In this document: positions 23,695 through 32,909 of the stretch, piece by piece | Layout: every line of letters starts with the position of its first letter | How positions within the stretch are numbered: the stretch's first letter is position 1 | From: DASQHL01 sp963843685 | GTDB taxonomy: Bacteria > Chloroflexota > Dehalococcoidia > DSTF01 > JACRBR01 | Direction: 5' to 3' | Assembly: GCA_963843685.1 (NCBI GenBank) | Contig: CAWJLO010000019.1 | Location: 62,001 to 126,000, forward strand | Length of the DNA: 64,000 nt | Notes under the pieces: model-generated | The model's database searches: none | The model's input: only the letters and a program-made list of their open reading frames with translations | What the model was told of the DNA's origin: nothing | Program-made: the position numbers and the translations under genes

Positions 23695-25260
23695 ATGACG
23701 CTAAGAGCCATTCTCGCCCCCTACGACAAGACCGGACTGGTCGATCTCGCCCGCGGGTTGCAGGACCTGGGCGTCGAGATGTACGCCACCGGTAACACGT
23801 TCCGCATCCTCCGCGAAAACGACGTTTCCATCCACCCCGTCAGCGATCTCACCGGGTTCCCGGAGATCCTTGACGGCCGCGTAAAGACGCTGCACCCCGG
23901 CGTTCACGGTGGCATCCTCGCCCGACGCGACAAGCCTGAGCACATCGCTGAACTCGAGAAGCACGGCCTCTCGACGATCGACCTCATCGTGGGCGGCCTC
24001 TACCCGTTCCAGGAGACCGTCGCTCGCGAGGATGTCACGCTGCAGGAAGCGCTCGAGAACATCGACATCGGTGGCCCGACGATGCTGCGCGCCGCAGCCA
24101 AGAACTTCCCTCACGTCATTCCCATCGTCGACCCCGCCGACTACGACGGCCTGCTTGACGCGCTGCGCAACGACTCCACGCCCATGGAGTGGCGCCGCAA
24201 GCTCGCGGTAAAGACGTTCCAGCACGTCGCCACGTACGACACCGCCATCGCGACGTACCTGCGTGGCGCCGGGGATCCCTTCCCGGACGAGATCACCCTC
24301 GCCTTCCGCAAGCGCGCTAACCTCCGCTACGGCGAGAACCCCCACCAGGAGGCCGCTCTCTACCGCCAGGTCGATCCGAACGCCCGCGCACCGGAGGGCA
24401 TCGTCAACGCGCGCCAGCTCAACGGAAAAGCGCTCTCGTACGTCAACATCCTCGACGCCGACGCCGCTTGGTCCGCCGTTTGCGACTTTCCGGACCCGAC
24501 GGTCGTAATCGTCAAGCACATGACGCCATGCGGCATCGCCAGCCGCGCCGACCTTGCCGAGGCCTTCCGGCTCGCCTTTGAAGGCGACCCGATTTCGGCG
24601 TTCGGCGGCATCGTCGCCATCAATCGGCCCGTGGATGACGCCCTGGCCGCCGCCATCCGGGGAACGAAGCACCCGACCAGCGGCCAACGCCTCTTCGTGG
24701 AGATCATCGTCGCCCCGTCCTTCAGCCCCGAGGCCATCGAGCGGCTCTCGAAGTCGAAGGACTTGCGCATCCTGGAGGCGCCTCCTGTCTCGATGGCCAC
24801 ACGGGCGATCGAGTTCCGAGGCGTCGTCGGGGGAATGCTGATGCAGGAATACGACCGTATTGCTGACGATCCTGCAGAGATCCGCGTACTTTCCCGCCGC
24901 CAACCCACCGATATTGAGTTGGCCGATATGCGGTTTGGCTGGCGGTGTGTGAAGCACGTGAAATCGAATGCCGTCGTTATCGTTAAGGATCGCGTAATGG
25001 TGGGAATGGGAGCTGGCCAGCCGAATCGAGTCACCAGCGCGCGACTCGCCACTCAGCAGGCCGGCGGGCGCGCCCGGGGCGCGGTTTCGGCCTCCGACGC
25101 ACTGATACCCTTCCCGGATACCGTCGAGGTGTGCGCCGAGGCCGGGGTGACCGCCATCATCCAGACCGGCGGCTCGATTAGAGACGAGGATTCGGTCGCT
25201 GTGTGTGATGCGCGCGGCATGGCAATGGCGGCGACGGGCGTAAGGCACTTCAAGCACTAA
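23695..25260 (+). CDS. purH: Bifunctional AICAR transformylase / IMP cyclohydrolase
   Basis: Catalyses the last two steps to IMP. The N-terminal IMP cyclohydrolase domain (1-200) has DKTGLVDLARGL, the ATGNTFRIL phosphate site and GRVKTLHPGVHGGILARRD. The AICAR transformylase domain (200-521) has LRYGENPHQEA, the catalytic Lys-His pair in VIVKHMTPCG, and SAFGGIVAINRP. The C-terminal FRIRDEDS-like block and RHFKH end are normal. It follows purM by 3 nt. The intervening purN, purD and others are not here. Confidence 0.97.
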   Translation: MTLRAILAPYDKTGLVDLARGLQDLGVEMYATGNTFRILRENDVSIHPVSDLTGFPEILDGRVKTLHPGVHGGILARRDKPEHIAELEKHGLSTIDLIVGGLYPFQETVAREDVTLQEALENIDIGGPTMLRAAAKNFPHVIPIVDPADYDGLLDALRNDSTPMEWRRKLAVKTFQHVATYDTAIATYLRGAGDPFPDEITLAFRKRANLRYGENPHQEAALYRQVDPNARAPEGIVNARQLNGKALSYVNILDADAAWSAVCDFPDPTVVIVKHMTPCGIASRADLAEAFRLAFEGDPISAFGGIVAINRPVDDALAAAIRGTKHPTSGQRLFVEIIVAPSFSPEAIERLSKSKDLRILEAPPVSMATRAIEFRGVVGGMLMQEYDRIADDPAEIRVLSRRQPTDIELADMRFGWRCVKHVKSNAVVIVKDRVMVGMGAGQPNRVTSARLATQQAGGRARGAVSASDALIPFPDTVEVCAEAGVTAIIQTGGSIRDEDSVAVCDARGMAMAATGVRHFKH

Positions 25261-25295
25261 ATGCCCGGATGAGACGGTAGCGGAGCGAGCGAGAG

Positions 25296-26390
25296 ATGTC
25301 GTTGCAACAGGATCTCAGCAGCATCGTCCAGATCGAGGACGCGGTGGCCTCGCTGGACCACGCCGAGCGCGCCCGGTTCGAGCGGATCTTCACGGTCAGC
25401 AGCACCGAGGGCCGCCTCGTCCCGCCGGACGCGATGATCCCCTGGATCCAGAAGCAGTTCGGAGATGTCGATGCCACGCGCTACCAGCGCATCGTCAAGG
25501 TCACGAACACCGTCACCATGGAAGGCGTGCTCTTCAACTGGCTCCGCTCCAGCCGGCCCATGTGGCACCACGCCATCGATCTGGACGAAGAGCTGTCGGA
25601 CGGCAACCCGGATCCCCTGCGTGATCCCTACAACGGCACGCCGGAGGACCTCTTCGGCCGCGTCCGCGGCAAGTACTGCGTCACTGCCAGCAACATCGCC
25701 AAGTTCGACGGTTTCCATGGCCTCGTTGTCTTCAACGAGCGTCACCCGCTCCACTTCACGCGCGAGATGTTGCACGACTACGTCGACACCGGCGGCCGCT
25801 GGGGCGATCTGGCGCACGCGTCCGATCCGGACGCCAAGTACTACATGTTCATCTGGAACTGCCTCTGGCGCGCCGGCGCCTCACTCGTCCACGGTCACGC
25901 GCAGGTGATCATGGGCCGCGACATGCACTACGCCGCCGTCGAGCATCTCCGTCGCAGCGCCGCGCTGTACCAGGCACTCCACCGCATCAACTACTTCCAC
26001 GACCTCTACCACGCCCACGAGTCGCTGGGCTGCGCCTTCGAAAAGGACGGGACGCAGGTCATCGCCAACCTTGCTCCCAAGAAGGAGAACGAGGTGCTGC
26101 TCCTGGCGCCGGTCGTCAGCACGTCCCTCAAGGACCGGATCTACGAGGTGCTGGCGTGCTTCCGCGACCGCCTGGGCATCAGCTCCTTTAACGTCGTGAT
26201 GTACACACCGCCCTGGGCTGAGACGGAAGAGAGCTGGGAGGGCTTCCCGGTGCTCGTGCGCATCGTCGACCGCGGTGACCCATCGAGCCGCACAGCTGAC
26301 TTCGGCGCGATGGAGCTGTACGCGCAGAGCGTTGTCTCCAGCGACCCGTTCGTCCTGGCTCGCAGCCTGCGCGAAGCACTCGACGCCTGA
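25296..26390 (+). CDS. HIT/GalT-superfamily nucleotidyltransferase-like protein
   Basis: A 364-residue protein with a single HIT motif, LVHGHAQVIMGRD (His-Gly-His-Ala-Gln), the nucleophile motif of galactose-1-phosphate uridylyltransferase-type enzymes (HPHxQ). Other family-like blocks are ASNIAKFDGFHGLVVFNE and FIWNCLWRAGASL. The GalT zinc-site sequence is not evident, so substrate assignment to galactose is unsafe; an ADP/UDP-sugar or dinucleotide phosphorylase role is possible. It lies 35 nt after purH and may be the fourth gene of that operon, which fits a nucleotide-related role. Confidence 0.75.
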   Translation: MSLQQDLSSIVQIEDAVASLDHAERARFERIFTVSSTEGRLVPPDAMIPWIQKQFGDVDATRYQRIVKVTNTVTMEGVLFNWLRSSRPMWHHAIDLDEELSDGNPDPLRDPYNGTPEDLFGRVRGKYCVTASNIAKFDGFHGLVVFNERHPLHFTREMLHDYVDTGGRWGDLAHASDPDAKYYMFIWNCLWRAGASLVHGHAQVIMGRDMHYAAVEHLRRSAALYQALHRINYFHDLYHAHESLGCAFEKDGTQVIANLAPKKENEVLLLAPVVSTSLKDRIYEVLACFRDRLGISSFNVVMYTPPWAETEESWEGFPVLVRIVDRGDPSSRTADFGAMELYAQSVVSSDPFVLARSLREALDA

Positions 26391-26391
26391 A

Positions 26392-27372
26392 CTACTCCAG
26401 CGCCAGGTATCGCCGGTCGTCGTCGCCGAAGCTGAGGAACGGGGCCGCTGACAGGATCAGCCCCGTCTCGTCCGAAGGCGCTTGGAAGCAGACATAGCCT
26501 TCGGTCGACCCCCCGGCGAACAGCTCGCCGCGGATCTCGTCGTCGATGAATCCGCACGACGTCTTCTGGTCGAACCCGTCGTACAACACGTTTCGCGATC
26601 CCGTCAGCTTGAAATCCGCCGACGACACCGTCATCGTCGCCTCACCCGATCCCACGTTCTCCGCGCGCACGCGGATCAGCACGTAGCGGTTCCCCGCCAC
26701 TGGCGTCTCCGCGGTGCTGTCCCGCGCCGCCAGCTGCGCCGTCGCATCCAAATCCACGTCGAGCACAGTCACCTTGAGGTCACCGGCCACGACGGATTCG
26801 CCCAGCGGCACGGCTTCGACGCGTGACGTCCCCGGCCCGGTCGCCGGCGTTTTCGCGGCTTCCGGCGTGACGTCCCCGAACAGCCCGTTGCCCAGGTCGC
26901 ACGGGTTCGCGTCTTCGGTGTCAGCCTTCCACGCGCCGTCCTCGAGCACCCAGAAGTCCGACAAGTCCCCCTCCGAGTCATCGATCGATGCGCCGTCCCC
27001 CAGGTCCACGCTGACCTTCGCCATGGCGCGGTCCTCCTGGAAGCTCACGTCGGTGACGTCGATCGTCGCGTCCTTCTTGCTCAGGTCGCCGATGAACAGC
27101 GTCGCGAGTGCGATGATCTTGTCGAAGTCCTTCTTCGGGCAGCGAGCCTGGAACTCGGAGCTGAACGACGCATAGAACGCGTCCGAGTCGCCCGCGAGAA
27201 ACGCGCCGATCGAGTCCTTCGCCGCCGCGCGCAGGTCGGCTTCGTGCTTCTGCAACTCCGCGCGGCCCGTCGTGATCGCCGGCGTCGCAGTGGCCTTTGA
27301 GCCACCCCCGCCGCTCGAACACGCCGCGACCACCGCCGCGAGCGACAACAGGATCACCGTCGCGACCCGCAT
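26392..27372 (-). CDS. Lipoprotein with DUF4352-like domain
   Basis: Signal peptide with lipobox VVAACSSG (lipidated Cys about residue 18), a Gly/Ser/Thr linker, and a helical/NTF2-like domain (AKDSIGAFLAGDSDAFYAS). A DUF4352-type immunoglobulin-like beta domain follows (about 190-320, VPLGESVVAGDLKVTVLDV, NRYVLIRVRAENVGSGEA, KTSCGF, GYVCF; the Cys pair may form a disulfide). The protein is probably exposed on the outer face of the membrane. ATG 27372 follows GGAAGGAGGT, an ideal ribosome site. It converges with the GalT-like gene, with the two stops 1 nt apart. Confidence 0.82.
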   Translation of the reverse strand: MRVATVILLSLAAVVAACSSGGGGSKATATPAITTGRAELQKHEADLRAAAKDSIGAFLAGDSDAFYASFSSEFQARCPKKDFDKIIALATLFIGDLSKKDATIDVTDVSFQEDRAMAKVSVDLGDGASIDDSEGDLSDFWVLEDGAWKADTEDANPCDLGNGLFGDVTPEAAKTPATGPGTSRVEAVPLGESVVAGDLKVTVLDVDLDATAQLAARDSTAETPVAGNRYVLIRVRAENVGSGEATMTVSSADFKLTGSRNVLYDGFDQKTSCGFIDDEIRGELFAGGSTEGYVCFQAPSDETGLILSAAPFLSFGDDDRRYLALE

Positions 27373-27413
27373 CGCTGACCTCCTTCCGCTCCGGGTTCAG
27401 TATCGGCCGGCGC

Positions 27414-28205
27414 TCAGGATGCCACAGTCGTGCCGCCGCCGTCTCCGGCGAGCACACGCGCCAGCGCCCCCTCCGTGCGTCCGTTCACGATGCGTGTCGC
27501 GCAGCCGCTCCCAGCCGCGCGCACGGCCGCTTCCAGCTTCGGGATCATGCCGCCCGACGCCACGCCCGACGCAATCAGCTCGCCCGCCTCACCCGCGGTC
27601 AGGTGCCCCAGCAGGTGCCGCTCGCCGTTCAGCACGCCCTCAACATCCGTCAGGAAGACGAGCAGCCGCGCCCGTAGCGCCGCCGCGATCTCGCCAGCCG
27701 CCGTGTCCGCGTTGACGTTCAGCAACTGCTGCCGCGTCCCCTCCAGCTCGATCGCGATAGGCGCGATCACCGGCACGTACCCCAACCCCAGCAGCTCCTC
27801 AATCGGGTACGGGTTCACCCGATGGACCATCCCCACGAACCCCAATTCCGGATCGAACCGCCGCGCCTGCAGGATCAGGCTGTCCGCGCCGCTGAGGCCG
27901 ATCGCCGGTGCGCCGAGCGCGCTCAGCTCCGCCACCAGCCGCTTGTTCACGACGCCCGCCAGCACCCCCACCACGATCTCCAGCGTCACCTCGTCCGTGA
28001 CACGCAGCCCCCGCACGAAACGCGCCTCCACGCCAGCCCGGTCGAGCGAGGCGTTGATCGCGGCGCCGCCCCCATGTACGACGACGACGCGCTCGCCATC
28101 CCGCCTCGCCGCCGCGATGTCGTGCAAGGACGTGTCGTGGCCGCCCAACGTCGACCCGCCGACCTTGATCACCCTGATGCCGTTCACGTCAGGTGGTGTA
28201 GTCAC
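27414..28205 (-). CDS. argB: Acetylglutamate kinase
   Basis: Phosphorylates N-acetylglutamate, step two of arginine synthesis. Motifs: IRVIKVGGSTLGG (phosphate-binding Lys), VVVVHGGGAAINASL, GLRVTDEVTLEIVVGVLAG, LLNVNADTAAGEIA and LVFLTDVEGVL, then SGGMIPKLEAA. The length is 263 residues. The listed GTG start at 28205 overlaps argJ by 17 nt; GTG 28187, just after the argJ stop, is equally possible. It is third in a compact argC-argJ-argB operon. Confidence 0.94.
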   Translation of the reverse strand: MTTPPDVNGIRVIKVGGSTLGGHDTSLHDIAAARRDGERVVVVHGGGAAINASLDRAGVEARFVRGLRVTDEVTLEIVVGVLAGVVNKRLVAELSALGAPAIGLSGADSLILQARRFDPELGFVGMVHRVNPYPIEELLGLGYVPVIAPIAIELEGTRQQLLNVNADTAAGEIAAALRARLLVFLTDVEGVLNGERHLLGHLTAGEAGELIASGVASGGMIPKLEAAVRAAGSGCATRIVNGRTEGALARVLAGDGGGTTVAS

Positions 28206-29418
28206 TGTTGATATGCACGTACTCCGGCGTCAGATCGCAGCCCCACGCGGTCGCCGACTCCTTCCCCGCACCGAGATCGACGCGCAGCAGCACGTTCTTG
28301 CCGCGCAGCTCCGCGCTCGCCACCCTGGCGTCGAACGCAAGCGGCCGCCCGCGATACACCATCGTGCCACCGAGCCACACCCGCGCCCGAGCCAGGTCCA
28401 TGCGCGCACCGCTTCGGCCCACCGCCATCATCAGGCGCCCCCAGTTCGGGTCGTTCCCGTGTACGGCCGTCTTCACCAGCGGCGATGCAGTGACCGTGCG
28501 CGCCGCGGCACGAGCTTCCGCATCGGTCGCCGCTCCGTCGATGCGCACTTCGATCAGCTTCTCCGCGCCCTCGCCGTCCCGCGCCAGCATCTTCGCCATC
28601 ACGATGCAGATATTCCGTAGCGCCCCCTCGAACGCCGCCGCGCCCGGTCCGCCGGCCGCGATCGCCCGACCGCCGGCCGCCCCGTTCGCCAGCACGACGG
28701 CCATGTCGCTCGTGCTCGTATCCCCGTCCACGCTGATCATGTTCAGCGAGTCGTTCACCGCGCGGCGGAACGCCTCTCGCAGGAACCGCCGCTCCACCGC
28801 CGCATCCGTTGTCACGAAACAGAACATCGTCGCCATGTCCGGGTGGATCATCCCCACGCCCTTCGCCACGGCGCCCATCGTGTAATCGCGACCCCCGGCA
28901 CGAAATCGCACCGCCATCGTCTTCGGGTGCGTGTCGGTTGTCATGATCGCGCGCGCGAAGTGATGCCCACCGTCCGCACTCAGCGAGATCCGGGGCACGC
29001 CCCCGCGAATCTTCTCCATCGGCAACGGCGTCCCTATGACGCCGGTGCTGCCCACCAGCATCTCGCCCGGCCGCACGTCCAGCCGCCGCGCCCCTAATTC
29101 GCACATCTCCTCCGCGTCGCGGCGACCTCGCGGGCCGTTCGCGACGTTGGAGATGCCGGCATTCACGATGATCCCGCGGGCCGTCCCGCGCCGCACGTGC
29201 TCCTGCGATACGATCACCGCGTCGCCCTTCACCGTGTTCTTCGTGAACATCGCTGCCACGGCCGCCGGACGATCGGACGCCAGGATCCCCAGGTCAAGCT
29301 TGCCCTTCCCGCGCGCTTTGATGCCCGCGTACACGGCGCCCGCGCTGAATCCCAGCGGGCTGGTGGCACTGCCGCCCTCGATCTCGCTCACCGCGGCCTT
29401 CGCGACCCGTCCCGCCAC
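28189..29418 (-). CDS. argJ: Glutamate N-acetyltransferase / amino-acid acetyltransferase
   Basis: Transfers acetyl from N-acetylornithine to glutamate, recycling the acetyl group. The proenzyme self-cleaves before the Thr in MIHPDMATMFCF, giving alpha and beta chains. Other motifs: FTKNTVKGDAVIVSQE, ANAG-type IIVNAGISNVANG, VGSTGVIGTPLP, DGDTSTSDM and KTAVHGNDPNWGRLMMA. The start is GTG 29418, overlapping the last base of the argC stop; GTG 29391 is an alternative. ArgJ presence indicates the cyclic arginine pathway. Confidence 0.95.
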   Translation of the reverse strand: MAGRVAKAAVSEIEGGSATSPLGFSAGAVYAGIKARGKGKLDLGILASDRPAAVAAMFTKNTVKGDAVIVSQEHVRRGTARGIIVNAGISNVANGPRGRRDAEEMCELGARRLDVRPGEMLVGSTGVIGTPLPMEKIRGGVPRISLSADGGHHFARAIMTTDTHPKTMAVRFRAGGRDYTMGAVAKGVGMIHPDMATMFCFVTTDAAVERRFLREAFRRAVNDSLNMISVDGDTSTSDMAVVLANGAAGGRAIAAGGPGAAAFEGALRNICIVMAKMLARDGEGAEKLIEVRIDGAATDAEARAAARTVTASPLVKTAVHGNDPNWGRLMMAVGRSGARMDLARARVWLGGTMVYRGRPLAFDARVASAELRGKNVLLRVDLGAGKESATAWGCDLTPEYVHINSDYTT

Positions 29419-30440
29419 TATGGGAACACGCCGAGCGACTGCAGTCCGGCCGTCTCGGGCAGGCCGAACATCACGTTGAAGCACTGTACCGCTGCGCCCG
29501 CCGCGCCCTTACCGAGGTTGTCGAGCGCGCTCGCCACCACCACTCGGCCCGTGCGCTTGTCGATGCTCGGATGGATCACACAGTAGTTCGTGCCCGTCAC
29601 GTGCTTGGTCGAAGGCGCGGACTCCGAGACCTGTACGAACGGCGCCGCCGCGTAGAACTCTCGATACACCCGCTTCAGCCCCTCACGATCGATCTCCACC
29701 CCCTGCCGCAGGGTCGCGTAGCACGTGCTCAAGATCCCGCGCGTCATCGGCGTGTAGTGCGGCACGAACGTGATGGAAGGCGCCGGCGCCTCCGCCAACG
29801 TCCCCAGCTCCTGTGTCATCTCGGGCAGGTGGCGGTGGCCGTCGAGCCCGTACGGCGCAACGTTCTCGTCGGCCTCCGAGAAGTGCATGTTCAACCCCAG
29901 GGTGCGGCCGGCGCCTGAAAGCCCCGTCTTCGTATCCGCGATCACATCGGCTTCGATCAATCCGGCCGCGAATGCCGGCGCGAGCGCCAGGATCACGCCC
30001 GTGGAGTGACACCCTGGCGCCGCGACCAGCCGCGATGCCGCGATCTCGTCGTGGTGCAGCTCCGGCAGCCCGAACACGGCCCGCGCAAGCAGCTCAGGCG
30101 CCGGGTGCGCCACGCCATACGCCGCCTCGTACTCCTCGACGCGCCGCAACCGAAAGTCAGCGCTCAGGTCGATCACCGGCACGCCCGCCTCGACGTACGA
30201 CGCCAATTGGCCCGCCGCCGCCGCATGCGGGAGCGCCGAAAACACGACATCGACGTCGCCGAGCGAGTCGGAGATCTCCATGTCCATCGGCCACAGGTGC
30301 GGGAACACATCGACCAGGCGCTTCCCCGCCGCGCTCCGGCCGGTGACGCCTGCAAGCCGCACGTCCGGATGACCGTGTAGCAGCCGCGCCAGCTCAGCGC
30401 CGGCATAGCCGGTGACGTTGAGGATGCCCGCCGTCTTCAT
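29418..30440 (-). CDS. argC: N-acetyl-gamma-glutamyl-phosphate reductase
   Basis: NADPH-dependent reduction to the semialdehyde, arginine pathway step three. The N-terminal Rossmann motif is GILNVTGYAGAELARLL; catalytic Cys is in VAAPGCHSTG; further blocks are TKTGLSGAGRTL, HRHLPEM and PHYTPMTRGIL. The length is 340 residues. TACTCT lies 7 nt before ATG 30440, with TGTCGG 17 nt further upstream, so the operon may start from a nearly leaderless transcript. Confidence 0.96.
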   Translation of the reverse strand: MKTAGILNVTGYAGAELARLLHGHPDVRLAGVTGRSAAGKRLVDVFPHLWPMDMEISDSLGDVDVVFSALPHAAAAGQLASYVEAGVPVIDLSADFRLRRVEEYEAAYGVAHPAPELLARAVFGLPELHHDEIAASRLVAAPGCHSTGVILALAPAFAAGLIEADVIADTKTGLSGAGRTLGLNMHFSEADENVAPYGLDGHRHLPEMTQELGTLAEAPAPSITFVPHYTPMTRGILSTCYATLRQGVEIDREGLKRVYREFYAAAPFVQVSESAPSTKHVTGTNYCVIHPSIDKRTGRVVVASALDNLGKGAAGAAVQCFNVMFGLPETAGLQSLGVFP

Positions 30441-30499
30441 GGCACTCAGAGTACCCTCTCTCCCGCAACCCCGACAGACACCATCGCCAGGAACGCAAC

Positions 30500-30522
30500 A
30501 GCCCCGGGGTTCCCCCGGGGCT
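30500..30522. terminator. Strong symmetrical hairpin
   Basis: AGCCCCGGGG (30500-30509), loop TTC, CCCCGGGGCT (30513-30522): a perfect 10-bp stem between the end of the small membrane protein gene and argC. No U-run is seen on either strand. Confidence 0.55.
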
Positions 30523-30544
30523 CCGAATCCTGAACCAGCAGATC

Positions 30545-30754
30545 CTAGTCGTCGGCCGGGGGTTCAATCGGCGTCGTGATCAGCGCACGCCCGATCCAGA
30601 ACGCGATGTAGAGCGCCCCGAGGAATCCGGCTGTCACCGGCAGCGCAAGCGCCATGTACGACTTCCGCAGGACGCCCATCAGGAAGGCGAAACCCGTGAC
30701 AACGCTGATCGCGCAGATGATCATGCCGGCGGTGTGCGAGCGCTCTGCTCCCAT
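30545..30754 (-). CDS. Small two-helix membrane protein
   Basis: A 69-residue protein with two predicted transmembrane helices (GMIICAISVVTGFAFLMGV and MALALPVTAGFLGALYIAFW) and short charged ends. I do not recognise its function. ATG 30754 follows GAAGGAGAACTC, and a good promoter lies at 30786-30814, so it is an independent gene. Confidence 0.75.
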   Translation of the reverse strand: MGAERSHTAGMIICAISVVTGFAFLMGVLRKSYMALALPVTAGFLGALYIAFWIGRALITTPIEPPADD

Positions 30755-30785
30755 GAGTTCTCCTTCGTGGGCGCGTATCGCGGCC

Positions 30786-30814
30786 GTTATAACAGCGGCT
30801 GGTGGACGGCGCAA
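30786..30814 (-). promoter_or_regulatory. Promoter of the small membrane protein
   Basis: On the minus strand TTGCGC (30809-30814), 17-nt spacer, TATAAC (30786-30791), about 30 nt before the start codon. Confidence 0.6.
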
Positions 30815-30830
30815 GCAACGCTGCGCGCCG

Positions 30831-31379
30831 CTACGCATCCTCCCCGACGTCCGTCCAGACCGCCATATACTCCATCACGACGAACGAGTTACCCCCTCGT
30901 CGCGACCGGCCGCACACCCGGAACCCGGCCTTCTCGAACGCCCTCTGCGCCCGCGCGTTCCAATCCAGCGTCTTCAAATAGACTCGGCGGAATCCCGTCA
31001 CGCGGAAGATGTGGCGAAGCAACGTCCGCACGGCATCGGTGCCGTAGCCCTTGCTCCAGTAGTCACGCTCACCGATCGTGATCCCGATCTCCGCCTCGCG
31101 CCTGATCGTGTCAATGTTGTAGTACATCACGTTGCCGATGTGCCGGCCCGCGACATCCTCCATCGCCAGGCTGCGCCGGTACGGACTGGGGTACGCCAGT
31201 TCGTCGCGATACAGCGCCAGGTAGTCGTGGTACGTCGCGGCGAACGGGCGGGCGGCGTCGTAACGCGCAAGCTCGGCGTCGGTCCTCCAACGGTAGTCAT
31301 TGTGCGCGTCGCCCAGGCGCTTTTCGCGCAATACCACCAGCTTGCCGCGCGCCACTTCGCCTTCGACCGTCGTCGTCAT
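30831..31379 (-). CDS. GNAT acetyltransferase (RimJ/RimL-like)
   Basis: A 182-residue acyl-CoA-dependent N-acetyltransferase of the Acetyltransf_3 group. It has VLREKRLGDAHNDYRWRTD at the start, acetyl-CoA loop GERDYWSKGYGTDAVRTLLR (the Q/RxxGxG/A variant), and LDWNARAQRAFEKAGFRVCG near the end. Relatives modify protein N-termini or small amines; the substrate is unknown. Its ATG overlaps the Nudix stop (ATGA). Confidence 0.88.
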   Translation of the reverse strand: MTTTVEGEVARGKLVVLREKRLGDAHNDYRWRTDAELARYDAARPFAATYHDYLALYRDELAYPSPYRRSLAMEDVAGRHIGNVMYYNIDTIRREAEIGITIGERDYWSKGYGTDAVRTLLRHIFRVTGFRRVYLKTLDWNARAQRAFEKAGFRVCGRSRRGGNSFVVMEYMAVWTDVGEDA

Positions 31380-31834
31380 GTGGCCTCGTCTTCGAGCGCT
31401 TCAAGCGCGCGCCGCACAACCTGCACCTCGTTGCGATGCGTCATCACGCGAAGGGCCTCCTCGGCCGGGAACCACTCGACACGGTCATACTCGGCGTCGT
31501 GCTCACTCACGCTTCCGGTCCCGGACGGCCGCATCAGGAAATGATGCACCGTCTTCTCGTAGCGTACACCCTGCGCCGGCCGCGCAAACCTGTATTGAAT
31601 CGTGCCAAGCTCCCGCTCGATGATCACGCCGAGCCCGGTCTCTTCACTCACCTCACGGAGCGCCGTGTCGCGCAACGACTCACCTCGCTCGGGCGTCCCT
31701 TTTGGCAGCGCCCACAGCCCCTCCGGCGACCTTCCGCACAGCACCACTTCGATGCCCCGCTCCACTCGCCGGTACACCACACCGCCGGCAGACACGGCTT
31801 CTTCGACGCGCAACTCAAAACCCTCGGTCGTCAC
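31376..31834 (-). CDS. Nudix hydrolase
   Basis: A 152-residue pyrophosphohydrolase with an intact Nudix box: G-TPERGES-LRDTALREVSEETGLG, containing RExSEE for Mg2+ binding. It could clean oxidised or signalling nucleotides such as diadenosine polyphosphates. The GTG start overlaps the HEAT-protein stop by 4 nt, and its own stop overlaps the acetyltransferase start, showing tight coupling of three genes. Confidence 0.9.
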   Translation of the reverse strand: MTTEGFELRVEEAVSAGGVVYRRVERGIEVVLCGRSPEGLWALPKGTPERGESLRDTALREVSEETGLGVIIERELGTIQYRFARPAQGVRYEKTVHHFLMRPSGTGSVSEHDAEYDRVEWFPAEEALRVMTHRNEVQVVRRALEALEDEAT

Positions 31835-32796
31835 TCGTCGTCCTCGTCATCGGAATCTTCGGCCACGCTCTTGTCCATGTACATGCGAAACCCCAGCGGA
31901 TCCTCCACAAAGTCTGCTTCCGCCAGCGCGTCGCGTACCGCCTCCAGCACACGCTCATCGCTGTGCTCCGCCGCGATCGAATGCAGGATCGACCGCGCCG
32001 CCGGCCCACCCACCTGCCCGATCGACGCGATGGCCGCCTCCTGCACCTCCGCATCCTCGTCGGCGGTGAGCTCGGACAGCGACGGCAGCGCGTCTTCGTC
32101 GCCGATCGCGCCCGCCGCCACGGCGGCCTCGAAGCGCATCTCGCCGTCGTCGCTGATCATCTCCTCCAGCACGGTCGGCAGCCAGACCGCGTCGGCATTC
32201 CGGCCCATCGCGTGTACCGCGCTGATCCGTATGCGCCGCTCCCCGCTTCCGTATGCATCCTCGATCAGCTCGCCCACCCAGTCGTCCGTCGCCACGCCCA
32301 GGGCCTCCAACGCCCGCCCGCGCACCTCCGCCAGCTCGCCGTCATCGTGCACCGTCGTGCGCAGCGCCGCCTTAATCTCGCGGACCGCCGGGTCGTCGCG
32401 ACCCGTCAGCTCCGCCCGCAACAGGTACCGTCCCAGGCCCAGCGCCGCCTCCGCCCGCACCAGCGCCTCGGGATCGCGCAGCAGACGTAGCAGCACGCGA
32501 ATGAGGTCGTCGCCCTCGTACTCCCACAGCGCCTTCACCGACTCCGCCCGCACTTGCACGTCGTCGTCCAGCAGTCCCACCATGAAGACCGCCGTGAAGT
32601 CCAGCTCAACGTTGTCCTCGGTGAGGTCCGTCAGCATGTCGATGACGTCGCGCCGACGCTGAATGCTCAGCGTCTTCCAGACGCTGAGGAAGCGTCCGTG
32701 ATCCGTCCCGGCAAGGCCGCTGAGCGCCGTCAATTCTGTCGCCGGCGGTGGCCGGTCCGCGGTCTCGAGTTTGGGAAGCAGCGTTTCAAGCGACAT
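31831..32796 (-). CDS. HEAT-repeat protein
   Basis: A 321-residue, acidic, all-helical scaffold with repeated HEAT/PBS-lyase-type units (VQVRAESVKALWEYEGDDLI, ALVRAEAALGLGRYLL, MRFEAAVAAGAIGDEDALPS, AEVQEAAIASIGQVGGPAA). The C-terminal tail is very acidic (DSDDEDDE). Such proteins mediate protein-protein contacts; no catalytic motif is seen. ATG 32796 follows GCAGGAGCGCTC. It is the first gene of the HEAT-Nudix-GNAT operon. Confidence 0.85.
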   Translation of the reverse strand: MSLETLLPKLETADRPPPATELTALSGLAGTDHGRFLSVWKTLSIQRRRDVIDMLTDLTEDNVELDFTAVFMVGLLDDDVQVRAESVKALWEYEGDDLIRVLLRLLRDPEALVRAEAALGLGRYLLRAELTGRDDPAVREIKAALRTTVHDDGELAEVRGRALEALGVATDDWVGELIEDAYGSGERRIRISAVHAMGRNADAVWLPTVLEEMISDDGEMRFEAAVAAGAIGDEDALPSLSELTADEDAEVQEAAIASIGQVGGPAARSILHSIAAEHSDERVLEAVRDALAEADFVEDPLGFRMYMDKSVAEDSDDEDDE

Positions 32797-32909
32797 GAGC
32801 GCTCCTGCGGGGGTCCGGCGCTCGCGCGTTCAGCGGCGGACGGATGCGCCGATCAGCGGGCCCAGCCGCGTCGGGCTCAGTTCAGTCTATGGAGCCTGTC
32901 AGCAGGGTG